From Acidaminococcus intestini DSM 21505 (GTDB lineage Bacteria > Bacillota > Negativicutes > Acidaminococcales > Acidaminococcaceae), in NCBI RefSeq assembly GCF_000425045.1, contig NZ_AULA01000016.1:1-48819 (forward strand): a stretch of DNA of 48,819 nt, read 5' to 3'. Below, one piece after another: positions 9,401 to 17,124 of this stretch. Within the stretch, counting starts at the first letter, position 1. The number at the start of each line of letters is the position of its first letter. The notes below the pieces were generated by a model. The model searched no databases, was not told where the DNA came from, and was given only the letters and a program-made list of their open reading frames with translations. The position numbers and the translations under genes are program-made.

Positions 9401-9502
9401 ATATACGAGGGCATTCACTTTATTGTACGGAAAAAAGACTTCCTGCCCATCTTTTTTGATTACTGGTGCGCCTAAAAAACGCGCCTCAAGAGTATGCGCC
9501 AT
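6452..9502 (-). CDS. SARP/BTAD-type transcriptional regulator with AAA ATPase and TPR domains
   Basis: 1016 aa. Residues 1-95 look like a winged-helix DNA-binding domain (LWGDKSDAIARKNLRNAI is typical), 95-225 a bacterial transcriptional activator (BTAD) helical domain, about 250-520 an AAA-type NTPase with Walker A (YGNAGSGKT) and Walker B (VIVFEDLQWMD), and the C-terminal half a series of TPR-like repeats ending in a helical tail. This is the build of large SARP/MalT-like activators that respond to a ligand or partner protein. The ATG at 9502 has GGAGGG and correct spacing; an ATG at 9550 lies too close to the promoter. It is the first gene of a likely four-gene unit and may control it. The effector is unknown. 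Confidence 0.8.
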   Translation of the reverse strand: MAHTLEARFLGAPVIKKDGQEVFFPYNKVNALVYYILVKGTVMRDELSGILWGDKSDAIARKNLRNAIYETKKLLGPNVFVSPRKAIIKVNPDIDFKVDVTEFERDPGNQLDLYQGSFLQGFYVKDSPEYESWYLTERDRLEGLYLDVLFQKLKEAVAIGNMAKVTRYGRQLITHNPYDESIYILLLRTYCEQGNMRQALELYDEMKKLFREELQSSVPPEIETMMKEASAKEAKGHSTLSSLGPNVLGREKETQLLRNQLDRFVRAGENTAIFLYGNAGSGKTLVKDAALDQLPPEFAIVQTNCFQPERNILLRPWTSILDALRSLIQKEHIRVSTIDPNRIYKLFPQFDVTDGHESGLGEIKEMLKFDAIFHTFYSLLEEVAAARPFVIVFEDLQWMDPFSLSLLTSLILHQKSHRFLFFLTARSSEDKDFQQFVSTVSMYEKVHRVELLPLTKDTVKAVSEASQPGVPLTDDIISQLLADSEGNLFLLKEYLMALKTTGSLDNLTENVRTIFRNGCAALSDEERKILDFIALFYDGAPLAMISEYMHLNNLQVLESLEVLEKTGFIKAIPQQPEVLYEIIQQKLASYVKQQISPEKWRILHSYVAGLWEKRLTHFTQDIRIYRHLEYHYKESGELVNMGRYKLKTLMYYLNFSNELFPVLDVTGGVEESRLESSSLELHLDELVSEVDEMMHTIHRTYGETSEVKDLDMTYLHLMGRHYIRTGEYEKGVRNILSLVEIASEVRNLDYLLMGYKQMIYYDIQIGNTEEMRNYLELALNVADECNYHKEMGILLRLKGLNMIMQGNFSEAERLLKESISTFMVTQSVQRRYALNIAGAYNYLGEIRRGMGRYQEALDYYDKAMEYARDQDAYSSWVVFSCNAGVVCYAMGRYEQAEKYFRQAYELFPRYNFCWRHPIVEAYLALLSMRKEQEKEAECFLDDAVQKLSKMNNPREAGYVYMAIALIKHQYPQRSISIHYPGSMSSYATKALQALDSHRDAWERQQLESLFCITRRS

Positions 9503-9567
9503 GATCCCTTTCCCTCCAATCATCCGGCACGCATCCGCATCAGATGTCATTACTCAAAGTCTCCTCC

Positions 9568-9596
9568 ATTATAATATAAAAACGCCGATATGACAA
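9568..9596 (-). promoter_or_regulatory. Sigma-70 promoter of the SARP-type regulator operon
   Basis: TTGTCA (9591-9596) and a perfect TATAAT (9568-9573) are 17 bases apart on the minus strand. The leader to the ATG at 9502 would be about 60 bases. Confidence 0.8.
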
Positions 9597-9721
9597 AGGA
9601 ATCCGGTCGTAACGTTGGCTTATTTCCTACCGTTTCCGCAATTTGCAGTTTGGATGATCGAAGCTTTTCCTTACGTCTTTAGAGAAGCAGCATACAAAAG
9701 CCTTGCGCCGCGCAAAAAGGC

Positions 9722-9758
9722 AAAAAAGGAAGCTCCCACCCGAAAGCAGGAGCCTCCT
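9722..9758 (-). terminator. Terminator after hutI
   Basis: The stem GGAGGCTCC / GGAGCTTCC (minus strand) is followed by six T residues (9722-9727). It lies about 5 bases past the stop of hutI. Confidence 0.75.
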
Positions 9759-9762
9759 TTGA

Positions 9763-11013
9763 TTAAACGGAAGCCGTATGAACGAGCTCACCTTTCTTGA
9801 TGACTTTTTCTACAATGTTGACGCCTGTATGATAGGGGAGGAACTTATAGGAAGGATATTGAAGAATCGTCAGATCTGCCTGTTTACCGACTTCAATGGA
9901 CCCAATCCGGTCAGCTCTCCCTACGGCAGCAGCCCCATTCAAAGTAAGGGCCGTAATGGCTTCCTCGGCCGTCATATGCATATAGATCACAGCCAGGCCA
10001 AGCATGAGCGGTACGGAGAAGGTAAAGCCGCTTCCCGGGTTGAAATCCGTTGCAAGCGCCACGGCACAACCCGCGTCAATCATCTCCCGAGCCCGGGCAA
10101 AAGGTTCACGCAAGCAGAACGCGGTCGTCGGCAAAAGGGTCGAAACGACACCATTTTCAGCCATGGCCTTGATGCCTGCATCGGACGCGTGAAGGAGATG
10201 ATCTGCACTTGTGGCTTTAAGTTCACCAGCAAGTTCCGAACCGCCAAGGGATACGATCTCATCTGCGTGGATCTTGAGCTTGAACCCCATCTCCCGGGCT
10301 TTCTTAAGGTACTGACGGCTTTCGTCAACGGAGAAAACCCCTTCTTCACAGAAAATATCACAAAATTCGGCAAGGTTTTCCTTTTTGACAACAGGCATGA
10401 CTTCCTTTAGGAGGAAATCCAGAAACGCTTTGCTGCGCCCTTTATATTCAGGCGGGACCGCATGGGCCCCAAGGAAGGTAGAAACCAATTCAATCGGCTG
10501 GGAAGCATTCAGCTTCCGCGTCACATGAAGCTGCTTGATTTCTGTGTCGTAGTCCTGCCCATAACCGCTTTTGGCTTCGACCGTAGTCACACCCATGGCG
10601 AGCATCTTCTTGAGATGGTCCATGGCATGATCGGCAAGTTCCGCTTCCGACGCTTCCCGAGTTGCTTTCATGGTGTTAATGATTCCGCCGCCGCGGTTCA
10701 TGATGTCCATATAGCTCATCCCGCCCATACGCCAGAGAAATTCATCTGGACGATATCCGCCAAAAACAAGGTGGGTATGGGAATCAACAAATCCGGGGAG
10801 GACCGCTTTGTGAGCAGCATCGATCTGGTTTTCCCGGGGAACTTCCTTTTCCCATTGGGCTGGGTCACCAATTCCTTTGATGATTCCATCCTCGATAAAG
10901 ATGGAAGTATTTTCATAGACCTTGACATCACCCATTGCCTTGCCAAAGCAGGCCGAATGGCCTTGGGGCGTCACAATTTGGGATGCATTGCGAATCAATA
11001 CTTTTTTCGTCAT
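9763..11013 (-). CDS. hutI: Imidazolonepropionase
   Basis: Third enzyme of histidine degradation (416 aa): opens 4-imidazolone-5-propionate to N-formimino-L-glutamate in the cytoplasm. It is an amidohydrolase-fold enzyme of the usual length. The metal-binding HTH at 79-81 (GFVDSHTHLVFGG), the His in KIHADE near 250, and the Asp in ATDFNPGS near 325 are all present. The start is supported by AAAGGAG seven bases upstream. It follows hutU on the same strand, separated by 121 bases that hold a hairpin, and is the last gene before a terminator. Confidence 0.95.
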   Translation of the reverse strand: MTKKVLIRNASQIVTPQGHSACFGKAMGDVKVYENTSIFIEDGIIKGIGDPAQWEKEVPRENQIDAAHKAVLPGFVDSHTHLVFGGYRPDEFLWRMGGMSYMDIMNRGGGIINTMKATREASEAELADHAMDHLKKMLAMGVTTVEAKSGYGQDYDTEIKQLHVTRKLNASQPIELVSTFLGAHAVPPEYKGRSKAFLDFLLKEVMPVVKKENLAEFCDIFCEEGVFSVDESRQYLKKAREMGFKLKIHADEIVSLGGSELAGELKATSADHLLHASDAGIKAMAENGVVSTLLPTTAFCLREPFARAREMIDAGCAVALATDFNPGSGFTFSVPLMLGLAVIYMHMTAEEAITALTLNGAAAVGRADRIGSIEVGKQADLTILQYPSYKFLPYHTGVNIVEKVIKKGELVHTASV

Positions 11014-11065
11014 AGTGGGCTCCTTTTTCAGAGGGGGGAGAAGACTCCCCCATCATATCGTCAAA

Positions 11066-11093
11066 GAGATTGCCGCCTTAAGGCAGCAATCTC
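11066..11093 (-). other. Intercistronic hairpin between hutU and hutI
   Basis: A 28-base inverted repeat (GAGATTGC ... GCAATCTC around GCC-TTAA-GGC, one mismatch) lies between the two genes. On the minus strand only three T residues follow, so it is a poor terminator; it could be an mRNA-processing or stability element, or reduce read-through into hutI. A second small hairpin (GGGGGAG / CTCCCCC) lies at about 11034-11052. Confidence 0.4.
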
Positions 11094-11134
11094 CCGACCA
11101 AAATGATGAAGTTGAAGAGGAATTGAAGGGAAAC

Positions 11135-13183
11135 TCAATCTTTGATGACATGAGCCGTCGGATATACCTTGGCAACAGCCTCCTTGACCTTCTTATCATC
11201 AGCCAAGTAAGGAATCGTCAGGTGCCCAATCCCAGCGCGGGTACCATTGAATTCAACAGCCGTTTCCATAGCATGTTCGTTGCGGGCCCAACTGCGGCGG
11301 GCAACCCCGCTCATAACATCCCAGCTCAGTGCGCTGCGAATGATTTCATCAACTCTGTGGCTGCCGTCAAGAACAAGGCCGAAGCCGCCATTGATGGCTT
11401 TACCAATCCCGACGCCGCCGCCATTGTGGAGGGCAACAAGGCTCATGCCGCGGGCCGCGTTACCCGCATAAGTTTGAACGGCCATATCAGCCATAACGTT
11501 GGAGCCATCTTTGATGTTGCTCGTTTCACGGAACGGGGAGTCCGTACCGGATACGTCGTGATGGTCACGTCCCATCATGACAGGACCGATTTCACCTTTG
11601 CGGACCAGTTCATTGAACTTGAGGGCAATATTGACACGGCCGATTTCATCCTGATAGAGGATACGGGCCTGGGTACCAACGACCATCTTGTTCTTTTCAG
11701 CGTCGCGGATCCAGATGTAGTTATCGCGATCTTGATAGCGACGGTTCGGATCGATGCAGCTCATGGCAGCCATATCGGTCTTATGCAGATCTTCCGGCTT
11801 GCCGCTCAGGCAGACCCAACGGAACGGGCCATAGCCGTAATCAAAGAGCTGCGGTCCCATGATATCTTCGACATAGCTCGGCCAAATGAAGCCGTCCTTA
11901 TCATCAACGCCGTTCTTGGAGATTTCCGTTACACCGGAATCAAAGACAGCTTTCATGAAAGAGTTGCCATAGTCAAAGAAATAGATTCCTTTGCTGGTAA
12001 TGCGTTTCAGTGCATTGTAATGGGCATGGAGGGTCTTATCAACGAGTTCACGGAAATGCTTGGGATCTTCGGCAAGCATCTTCGTACGTTCTTCAAAAGT
12101 CAGGCCCTGCGGGCAGTATCCGCCGTCATATACGTTGTGGCAGCTGGTCTGGTCGGACACAAGGTCAACATGGACATCATGGTCAGCGATATATTCAAGA
12201 AGGTCGACAATGTTCCCATGATAAGCGTAGGCTTTGCCTTCCTTTTTAGCCATTGCATCCTGAGCCAATTTGATGACCTCCGGAATGGAATCAGAGACTC
12301 CCGTAATCCAGCCCTGATCAAGACGGGTCTTGATGCGGGATGCATCGACTTCAGCAATGATGGCTGCGCAGTTAGCAATGATAGCCGCCTTGCCCTGAGC
12401 GCCACTCATACCGCCCAAGCCGCTCGTGACAAAGAGTTTGCCGCCCAGGTCCCCATCTTCTGGAATCCCCAGTTTCATACGTCCGGCGTTGAGGATCGTA
12501 TTGAAGGTCCCATGGACAATCCCTTGAGGGCCAATATACATCCAGCCGCCAGCAGTCATCTGACCATAGTTGGCAACGCCCATTTCTTCGGCGATTTCCC
12601 AATCATGGAGGTTATCATATTCGCCAACCATGATACCGTTGGAAATAATGACACGCGGAGCTTCCGGTTTAGAACGGAAGAGGCCCAGGGGATGACCGGA
12701 TTCCATGACAAGGGTCTGATCCTGTGTCATTTCTTCCAAGTAGCGTTTGATCAGAAGGTACTGCATCCAGTCATGGCAGACGGATCCTGTTTCACCATAG
12801 GTGACCAGTTCATACGGATAGAGGGCAACTTCAAAGTCCAAGTTGTTGTCAATCATGACCTGGAAAGCTTTGCCTTCCGTGCATTTTCCTTTATATTCAT
12901 CAATTGGTTTGCCATAGATGCGGCCTTCCGGGCGGAAACGATAGCCATAGATACGGCCGCGAGTCGTCAATTCTTCGAGGAACTCTGGGATAAGTTCATC
13001 ATGATATTCTTCAGGAATGTAGCGCAGGGCATTTTTCAGTGCCAGTTCAGTCTGGGCAGGGCTGAGGCGGAAGCCGCGGTCAGGGGCTCTGCGGATGCCT
13101 TCCTGGAAAGGTTTCTTCGGAGGAAGTCCATTGGGGAATTCCAGTTTGATTGTCATTGCCTTTGCGATATCAGCATTTTTCAT
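11135..13183 (-). CDS. hutU: Urocanate hydratase, long form
   Basis: Second enzyme of histidine degradation (682 aa): hydrates urocanate to imidazolonepropionate with a tightly bound NAD+. The glycine-rich NAD site GLGGMSGAQ is at 255-263, and the family's conserved Cys-containing stretch GGYCPQGLTFEERTKML is present. It is about 120 residues longer than the classical 550-560 aa enzyme of Pseudomonas and Bacillus, with an N-terminal extension and insertions; longer forms are seen in several anaerobes. The start has AAGGAG ten bases upstream. It is separated from hutH by about 280 bases with its own candidate regulatory sites, so it may be transcribed separately. Confidence 0.94.
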   Translation of the reverse strand: MKNADIAKAMTIKLEFPNGLPPKKPFQEGIRRAPDRGFRLSPAQTELALKNALRYIPEEYHDELIPEFLEELTTRGRIYGYRFRPEGRIYGKPIDEYKGKCTEGKAFQVMIDNNLDFEVALYPYELVTYGETGSVCHDWMQYLLIKRYLEEMTQDQTLVMESGHPLGLFRSKPEAPRVIISNGIMVGEYDNLHDWEIAEEMGVANYGQMTAGGWMYIGPQGIVHGTFNTILNAGRMKLGIPEDGDLGGKLFVTSGLGGMSGAQGKAAIIANCAAIIAEVDASRIKTRLDQGWITGVSDSIPEVIKLAQDAMAKKEGKAYAYHGNIVDLLEYIADHDVHVDLVSDQTSCHNVYDGGYCPQGLTFEERTKMLAEDPKHFRELVDKTLHAHYNALKRITSKGIYFFDYGNSFMKAVFDSGVTEISKNGVDDKDGFIWPSYVEDIMGPQLFDYGYGPFRWVCLSGKPEDLHKTDMAAMSCIDPNRRYQDRDNYIWIRDAEKNKMVVGTQARILYQDEIGRVNIALKFNELVRKGEIGPVMMGRDHHDVSGTDSPFRETSNIKDGSNVMADMAVQTYAGNAARGMSLVALHNGGGVGIGKAINGGFGLVLDGSHRVDEIIRSALSWDVMSGVARRSWARNEHAMETAVEFNGTRAGIGHLTIPYLADDKKVKEAVAKVYPTAHVIKD

Positions 13184-13295
13184 GTCGTAACCACTCCTTC
13201 TTTCACACGATATCCTGATGAACGGGGCTTTTCCCCCATCTCGTTTACGACCTTATTCTATCGATTCATCATCTAAAAAACGTCGAATTTGAACA

Positions 13296-13341
13296 GTCAA
13301 AGAAAATCATTTTAAAAATATTTCCGACTGTTTTTTGACGG
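13296..13341 (-). promoter_or_regulatory. Candidate hut operator pair upstream of hutU
   Basis: Two short elements read on the plus strand as GTCAAAGAAAATC (13296-13308) and GACTGTTTTTTGACGG (13326-13341). Near-copies occur upstream of the histidine permease (16574-16587 and 16631-16647) and of ftcD (25705-25718 and 25752-25767), each about 90-115 bases before the start codon. I infer sites for a shared regulator of histidine genes; no such regulator gene is in the window. Confidence 0.45.
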
Positions 13342-13400
13342 AAAAACGCTTCACCGTCAGAAAAACCGTCCAAAAAGGAAGTACTTTTCCGCCTTATGAA

Positions 13401-13431
13401 CAAGAGCAGCCGCCCAAGGCCGCTGCTCTTG
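13401..13431 (-). terminator. Hairpin after hutH
   Basis: A 31-base inverted repeat (CAAGAGCAGC / GCTGCTCTTG) lies about 32 bases beyond the hutH stop. The T-tract after it on the minus strand is weak (TTGTTC), so termination may be incomplete. Confidence 0.5.
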
Positions 13432-13462
13432 TGTAACCGATAACTCCGGTTCAAAGTATGGA

Positions 13463-15025
13463 TCAGAAGAACTTGAGGTCTGCCTTATCTTCAACGGCTT
13501 CAAGGATGTCACCACGCTTGACGACGTCCGTAATCTTTTCGAGTTCCTTGAACATTTCAATATCCTTATCATAAGCGATGAAGGCATTGGTCTTACGAAC
13601 CGTGTCGTAAGCAGCCTGTGTACCATCACCCAGTTTGAAGCCTTCACCAGCACGCAGGTCGATAGCTTGGCAGGCGGCGAGGATTTCCGTTGCAATCACG
13701 CGGCGGACGTTGAAGCAGATTTCTCCCGCTTTGCGGGCTGCCGCAGCGCCCATGGAAACAAGATCTTCCTGATTTTCGCAGCTTGGGATGGAGTCGACCG
13801 ATGCCGGATGGGCAAGAACCTTGTTTTCACTGACAAGGGCAGCGGCTGCATATTGGGTGATCATGAAGCCGGAGTTCAGGCCCGGATGAGCAACGAGGAA
13901 GGACGGGAACCCACTGAGGGAGTTGTTGATGGTCCGTTCCAAACGACGTTCCGAAACGTTGGCAATTTCCGAAAGACCAATACCAAGGAAGTCAAAAGGA
14001 AGGGCCATCGGTTCACCATGGAAGTTGCCTCCGGAGATGACTGCGCCATCAGGCAGGACAATGGGGTTATCCGTAGCGGAGTTGATTTCGATATCAACCT
14101 TTTCTTTGACAAAGCCCAGGGCATCCTTGCTGGCGCCGTGGATCTGCGGTACGCAGCGGAGGGAGTACGGATCCTGAACCTTCAGTTCCCCCTGATGGGT
14201 AACGTAGGTAGAGTTTTTCAGGAGGCTGCGGATGTTGTAGGCCGTATCAAGCTGGCCGCGATGAGGACGGATCGTATGGAGCCGTTCGTCAAAAGCATCA
14301 ATGATGCCGCGGTTAGCTTCCATCGTAAGGGCAGCAGCGATATCACTCTGCTTGAGAAGGAGCATGCCATCCCAAAGGGCGAAGGTACCCATAGCCGTCA
14401 GGATCGGAGTCCCATTGATGAGGGCCAGACCTTCCTTGGCAACAAGGCGGATGGTCGGGATCCCAGCGCGATCCATGGCTTCCTTGCCGCTCATCAGTTT
14501 GCCCTGATATTCAGCATCACCCAATCCAAGCATCGGAAGGACCATATGAGCTAACGGAGCAAGGTCACCGGAAGCCCCGAGGGACCCTTTTTCGGGAATA
14601 TAGGGATGAACACCCTTATTGATCATATCGACGAGAACATTCAAAGTTTCCAAACGGATACCGGAGTACCCTTTGACCAAAGCATTGGCGCGGATCAGCA
14701 TGGCAGCGCGGGTCACTTCACGGGACAGGGGATTGCCATAACCGCAGGAATGAGTGCGGATGAGGTTTTCCTGGAGCTGGCTGCAGTCTTCCTTGGAAAT
14801 GGAAACACGGCAAAGGGAACCGAACCCGGTTGTCACCCCGTAAACAACTCTTTCATTATCTACGATATCATCGATAAGGGCACGGGAAGCCTTGATGCGG
14901 TCAATAGCGTCAGGATCGACCTTGATCTTGGCGTCGTAGCGGCTGACAGCCACCAATTCTTCGAGGGAAAGGTCATTTCCGGTCAGGACTACTTCTTTAA
15001 TGTTCTTTACATCTTTCAACAGCAT
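13463..15025 (-). CDS. hutH: Histidine ammonia-lyase
   Basis: First enzyme of histidine degradation (520 aa): removes ammonia from L-histidine to give urocanate. It carries the complete MIO site, Ala151-Ser152-Gly153, in GSLGASGDLAPLAH. The catalytic Tyr in YGVTTGFG (62-69), the Asn in ALINGT, the Tyr and Arg in QDPYSLRC and the Glu in ENQEDLVSMG are all kept, so it should be an active HAL. It differs in these positions from the second HAL-like gene at 17125-18651. It lies 130 bases downstream of the permease gene, with a weak hairpin between, and is probably co-transcribed with it. Confidence 0.96.
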   Translation of the reverse strand: MLLKDVKNIKEVVLTGNDLSLEELVAVSRYDAKIKVDPDAIDRIKASRALIDDIVDNERVVYGVTTGFGSLCRVSISKEDCSQLQENLIRTHSCGYGNPLSREVTRAAMLIRANALVKGYSGIRLETLNVLVDMINKGVHPYIPEKGSLGASGDLAPLAHMVLPMLGLGDAEYQGKLMSGKEAMDRAGIPTIRLVAKEGLALINGTPILTAMGTFALWDGMLLLKQSDIAAALTMEANRGIIDAFDERLHTIRPHRGQLDTAYNIRSLLKNSTYVTHQGELKVQDPYSLRCVPQIHGASKDALGFVKEKVDIEINSATDNPIVLPDGAVISGGNFHGEPMALPFDFLGIGLSEIANVSERRLERTINNSLSGFPSFLVAHPGLNSGFMITQYAAAALVSENKVLAHPASVDSIPSCENQEDLVSMGAAAARKAGEICFNVRRVIATEILAACQAIDLRAGEGFKLGDGTQAAYDTVRKTNAFIAYDKDIEMFKELEKITDVVKRGDILEAVEDKADLKFF

Positions 15026-15112
15026 TGTTCGTCATCCTCCTTACAAGATAAGCACATGGTTTATGGAATGTATGGATCCAGCATTACAAAAGAGAGAATT
15101 TCCAAAGGAATC

Positions 15113-15141
15113 GGCTGCCTCTTTGCAGGGAAGGGGCAGCC
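15113..15141 (-). other. Weak hairpin between permease and hutH
   Basis: GGCTGCC ... GGCAGCC forms a 7-bp stem with no T-tract on the minus strand. It is more likely to tune transcript levels or protect the mRNA than to stop transcription. Confidence 0.35.
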
Positions 15142-15155
15142 GGCCAGGTAAAGCC

Positions 15156-16466
15156 TTACCCGAGAATCATGGCGCCAATGACGCCGCCAATCAGCAGGGT
15201 AATATCGTAGAAGATAAAGGTAGGTACACAGGTGTCCCAAATATGGTTGTGCTGACCATCTGCATTCAGACCGGACGTCGGGCCCAAGGTAGAGTCAGAA
15301 GCCGGGGAGCCAGCATCACCCAAAGCGGCAGCAATACCGATGAGCAGGATGATGGAGCCAGTCGAGAAACCAAGTTTGTAGCCCATAGGAATGTAAATGG
15401 AGGCGACAACCGGGATGGTCCCGAAGGAAGTCCCAATCCCCATAGTGATGAGCAGCCCAACAAGGAGCATGACGATAGCACCGCTCAGCTTGGTGTTGAT
15501 GACAGCCGTCGTCGCATTGACAAGGGATTCCACAGAGTGGGTTTCACGAAGGACCTGAGCATAGCCAGCAGCTACGAGCATAACGAAAGCGATGAAGCCC
15601 ATCATGGCAACGCCGCCATCAACGTATTTGTCGATTTCTTTCCATTTGATGGCACCCGTAAGGATCATGACAAGAAGTCCACAGGAAGCACCAATCGGCA
15701 GGGATTCGAAATGAAGCTGGGCAACAAAGGCAACGATGGCAGCAGCAAGGGCCTTCCAGCAATCAGCCGACATCTTGACATCTTCTTCGGAAATTTCATT
15801 GGCACCAGCAATGGGCAGATCTTCATATTCACGGTCTCTCGTGCCATAGAGCATAACGGCCAAGACAAGACCCACAAGCATGGAAGCACCGCCGATCCAC
15901 ATAACGGAAGAAATATCTCCAATTCCTACATCCACTTTATTGGCAACCATCTGATCTTTGATGATGGTCATGAAAAGCAGACCAAACCCAACAGGCAGGG
16001 AAACATACGGAGCTTTCAGGCCGAAGGTCAGTGCACAGGCAACGGCACGGCGGTCCAGCTTCATTTTGTTCATAACGTGCAGCAGGGGCGGGATCAAGAT
16101 AGGAATGAAAGCAATATGAACAGGAATCAAGTTCTGGGAGAAGCAGGCAAAGAAAGCAATGGTGAAGCAGAAAAGGATCTTCTTTGTGCCGACAGCCTTT
16201 GCAATCTTGCGGGCTGCAATATCAGCCAACCCGGAGCGGCCAATGGCAACGGCCAAGATTCCCAGCAGAATGTAGCTCAAAGCCGTTTCCGAGTTTCCCC
16301 CCATCCCAGCAATAAGGGTGCTGAATGTCTTGGGAAGATCCATGCCGCCCGTCAATCCAGCAATGACACCGGAAATCAGGATGGCCAGCAGTACGTTCAT
16401 TTTCATCAAGCAGAGGGCAGACATGACAACAACAGATATGACAATTGGGTTGGTCAAAATATCCAT
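15156..16466 (-). CDS. Probable histidine/amino-acid permease (Na+/H+ antiporter family, YuiF-like)
   Basis: 436 aa with about 11-12 hydrophobic segments. It belongs to the ion-transporter superfamily that includes NhaC- and YuiF-like proteins; the two repeated re-entrant regions are recognisable by LIPVHIAFIPILIPPLL near residue 115 and by SFGTIPVVASIYIPMGYKLG and ALGDAGSPASDSTLGPTSG in the C-terminal half. Many members are labelled Na+/H+ antiporters but are found beside amino-acid catabolic genes. Its place directly upstream of hutH makes histidine uptake the best guess. The start has AAAAGGAG upstream. Substrate and coupling ion are inferred from context only. Confidence 0.75.
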   Translation of the reverse strand: MDILTNPIVISVVVMSALCLMKMNVLLAILISGVIAGLTGGMDLPKTFSTLIAGMGGNSETALSYILLGILAVAIGRSGLADIAARKIAKAVGTKKILFCFTIAFFACFSQNLIPVHIAFIPILIPPLLHVMNKMKLDRRAVACALTFGLKAPYVSLPVGFGLLFMTIIKDQMVANKVDVGIGDISSVMWIGGASMLVGLVLAVMLYGTRDREYEDLPIAGANEISEEDVKMSADCWKALAAAIVAFVAQLHFESLPIGASCGLLVMILTGAIKWKEIDKYVDGGVAMMGFIAFVMLVAAGYAQVLRETHSVESLVNATTAVINTKLSGAIVMLLVGLLITMGIGTSFGTIPVVASIYIPMGYKLGFSTGSIILLIGIAAALGDAGSPASDSTLGPTSGLNADGQHNHIWDTCVPTFIFYDITLLIGGVIGAMILG

Positions 16467-16573
16467 GTAATCCTCAACTCCTTTTCATTTTGGTTTTTCC
16501 GTACCAATCAAATCATCGGGAAGCTGCCTGCTCAACTTCCTGTTAATTTACGTTTTCATTTTAGTCAGTGTCT

Positions 16574-16647
16574 GACAAAAAAACGTCAAAAAGATTTTTG
16601 TTGTCAGTTATTTTTCTTTTCTGCAAAAAGCCGATTTTTTTTGACGA
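16574..16647 (-). promoter_or_regulatory. Candidate hut operator pair upstream of the permease
   Basis: GACAAAAAAACGTC (16574-16587) lies 108 bases before the permease start, and CCGATTTTTTTTGACGA (16631-16647) is further out. They match the elements in front of ftcD and hutU in sequence and order. A GAC...GTC inverted repeat with an A/T core suggests a dimeric regulator. Confidence 0.45.
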
Positions 16648-16900
16648 AAGACAATGATATACCACGCTAAAGCACTTTTACCGTCACAAAAGGCTCACAG
16701 AGCCATTATTTCTTTATAACTGCATTCTGTATACAGTTTATCGTTTTAGATGATTTGCTTTTTCTCAAACGTAAAATTACGAATATAATAGGTATTACTT
16801 ATATTTTTATTTATATCATATCGAATAATAAAGAGTTTATTTTATTTTCTATTTTCCCTCTTGATTTTCTTTAAATTTTATAAAGTCCATTTTTACTCCC
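16648..16900. other. A/T-rich spacer without a recognised gene
   Basis: This is the most A/T-rich part of the window (especially 16780-16880). I see no open frame with a ribosome site and no clear promoter pair. Confidence 0.4.
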
Positions 16901-17045
16901 TTATTTAGCATTTTTTCGTTCTGGATGCCCATACACGTCATAAGTAATGGTGCCCCTTTTTCCATATAGAAGGAATGTTTCATCAATCAATGAGTAAAAA
17001 GAACGTAAACTTTCTCCTTCTCCCTGCTTTTTATACCGCTCCCAG
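16901..17045 (-). pseudogene. Short orphan coding remnant
   Basis: A minus-strand frame of about 48 codons ends in TAA at 16901-16903 and reads like real protein: ESLRSFYSLIDETFLLYGK, then RGTITYDVYGHPERKNAK. There is no plausible start codon with a ribosome site, and upstream it runs into the terminator of the lyase gene. It may be the surviving 3' end of a lost gene. I do not recognise the family. Confidence 0.25.
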
Positions 17046-17054
17046 CATATCACA

Positions 17055-17101
17055 CAAAAATAGGACCGCAAAGAAATGAACGCATCATTTCTTTGTGGTC
17101 C
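17055..17101 (-). terminator. Terminator of the BCCT-lyase operon
   Basis: A long stem (GGACCACAAAGAAATGA / TCATTTCTTTGCGGTCC on the minus strand, one mismatch) is followed by TATTTTTG. It is 23 bases beyond the lyase stop. Confidence 0.85.
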
Positions 17102-17124
17102 CGTATCAACAGTCGTCCTCTGTT

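Noticed and set aside
10922-13276. A 784-codon plus-strand open frame opposite hutU
   Set aside because: It mirrors the hutU frame exactly, has no ribosome site and no protein-like domain. Long antisense frames arise here from codon bias of the real gene.
15000-16670. A 556-codon plus-strand frame opposite the permease
   Set aside because: Its composition is rich in Asn, Gly, His and Lys with no hydrophobic core; it is the shadow of the membrane protein on the other strand.
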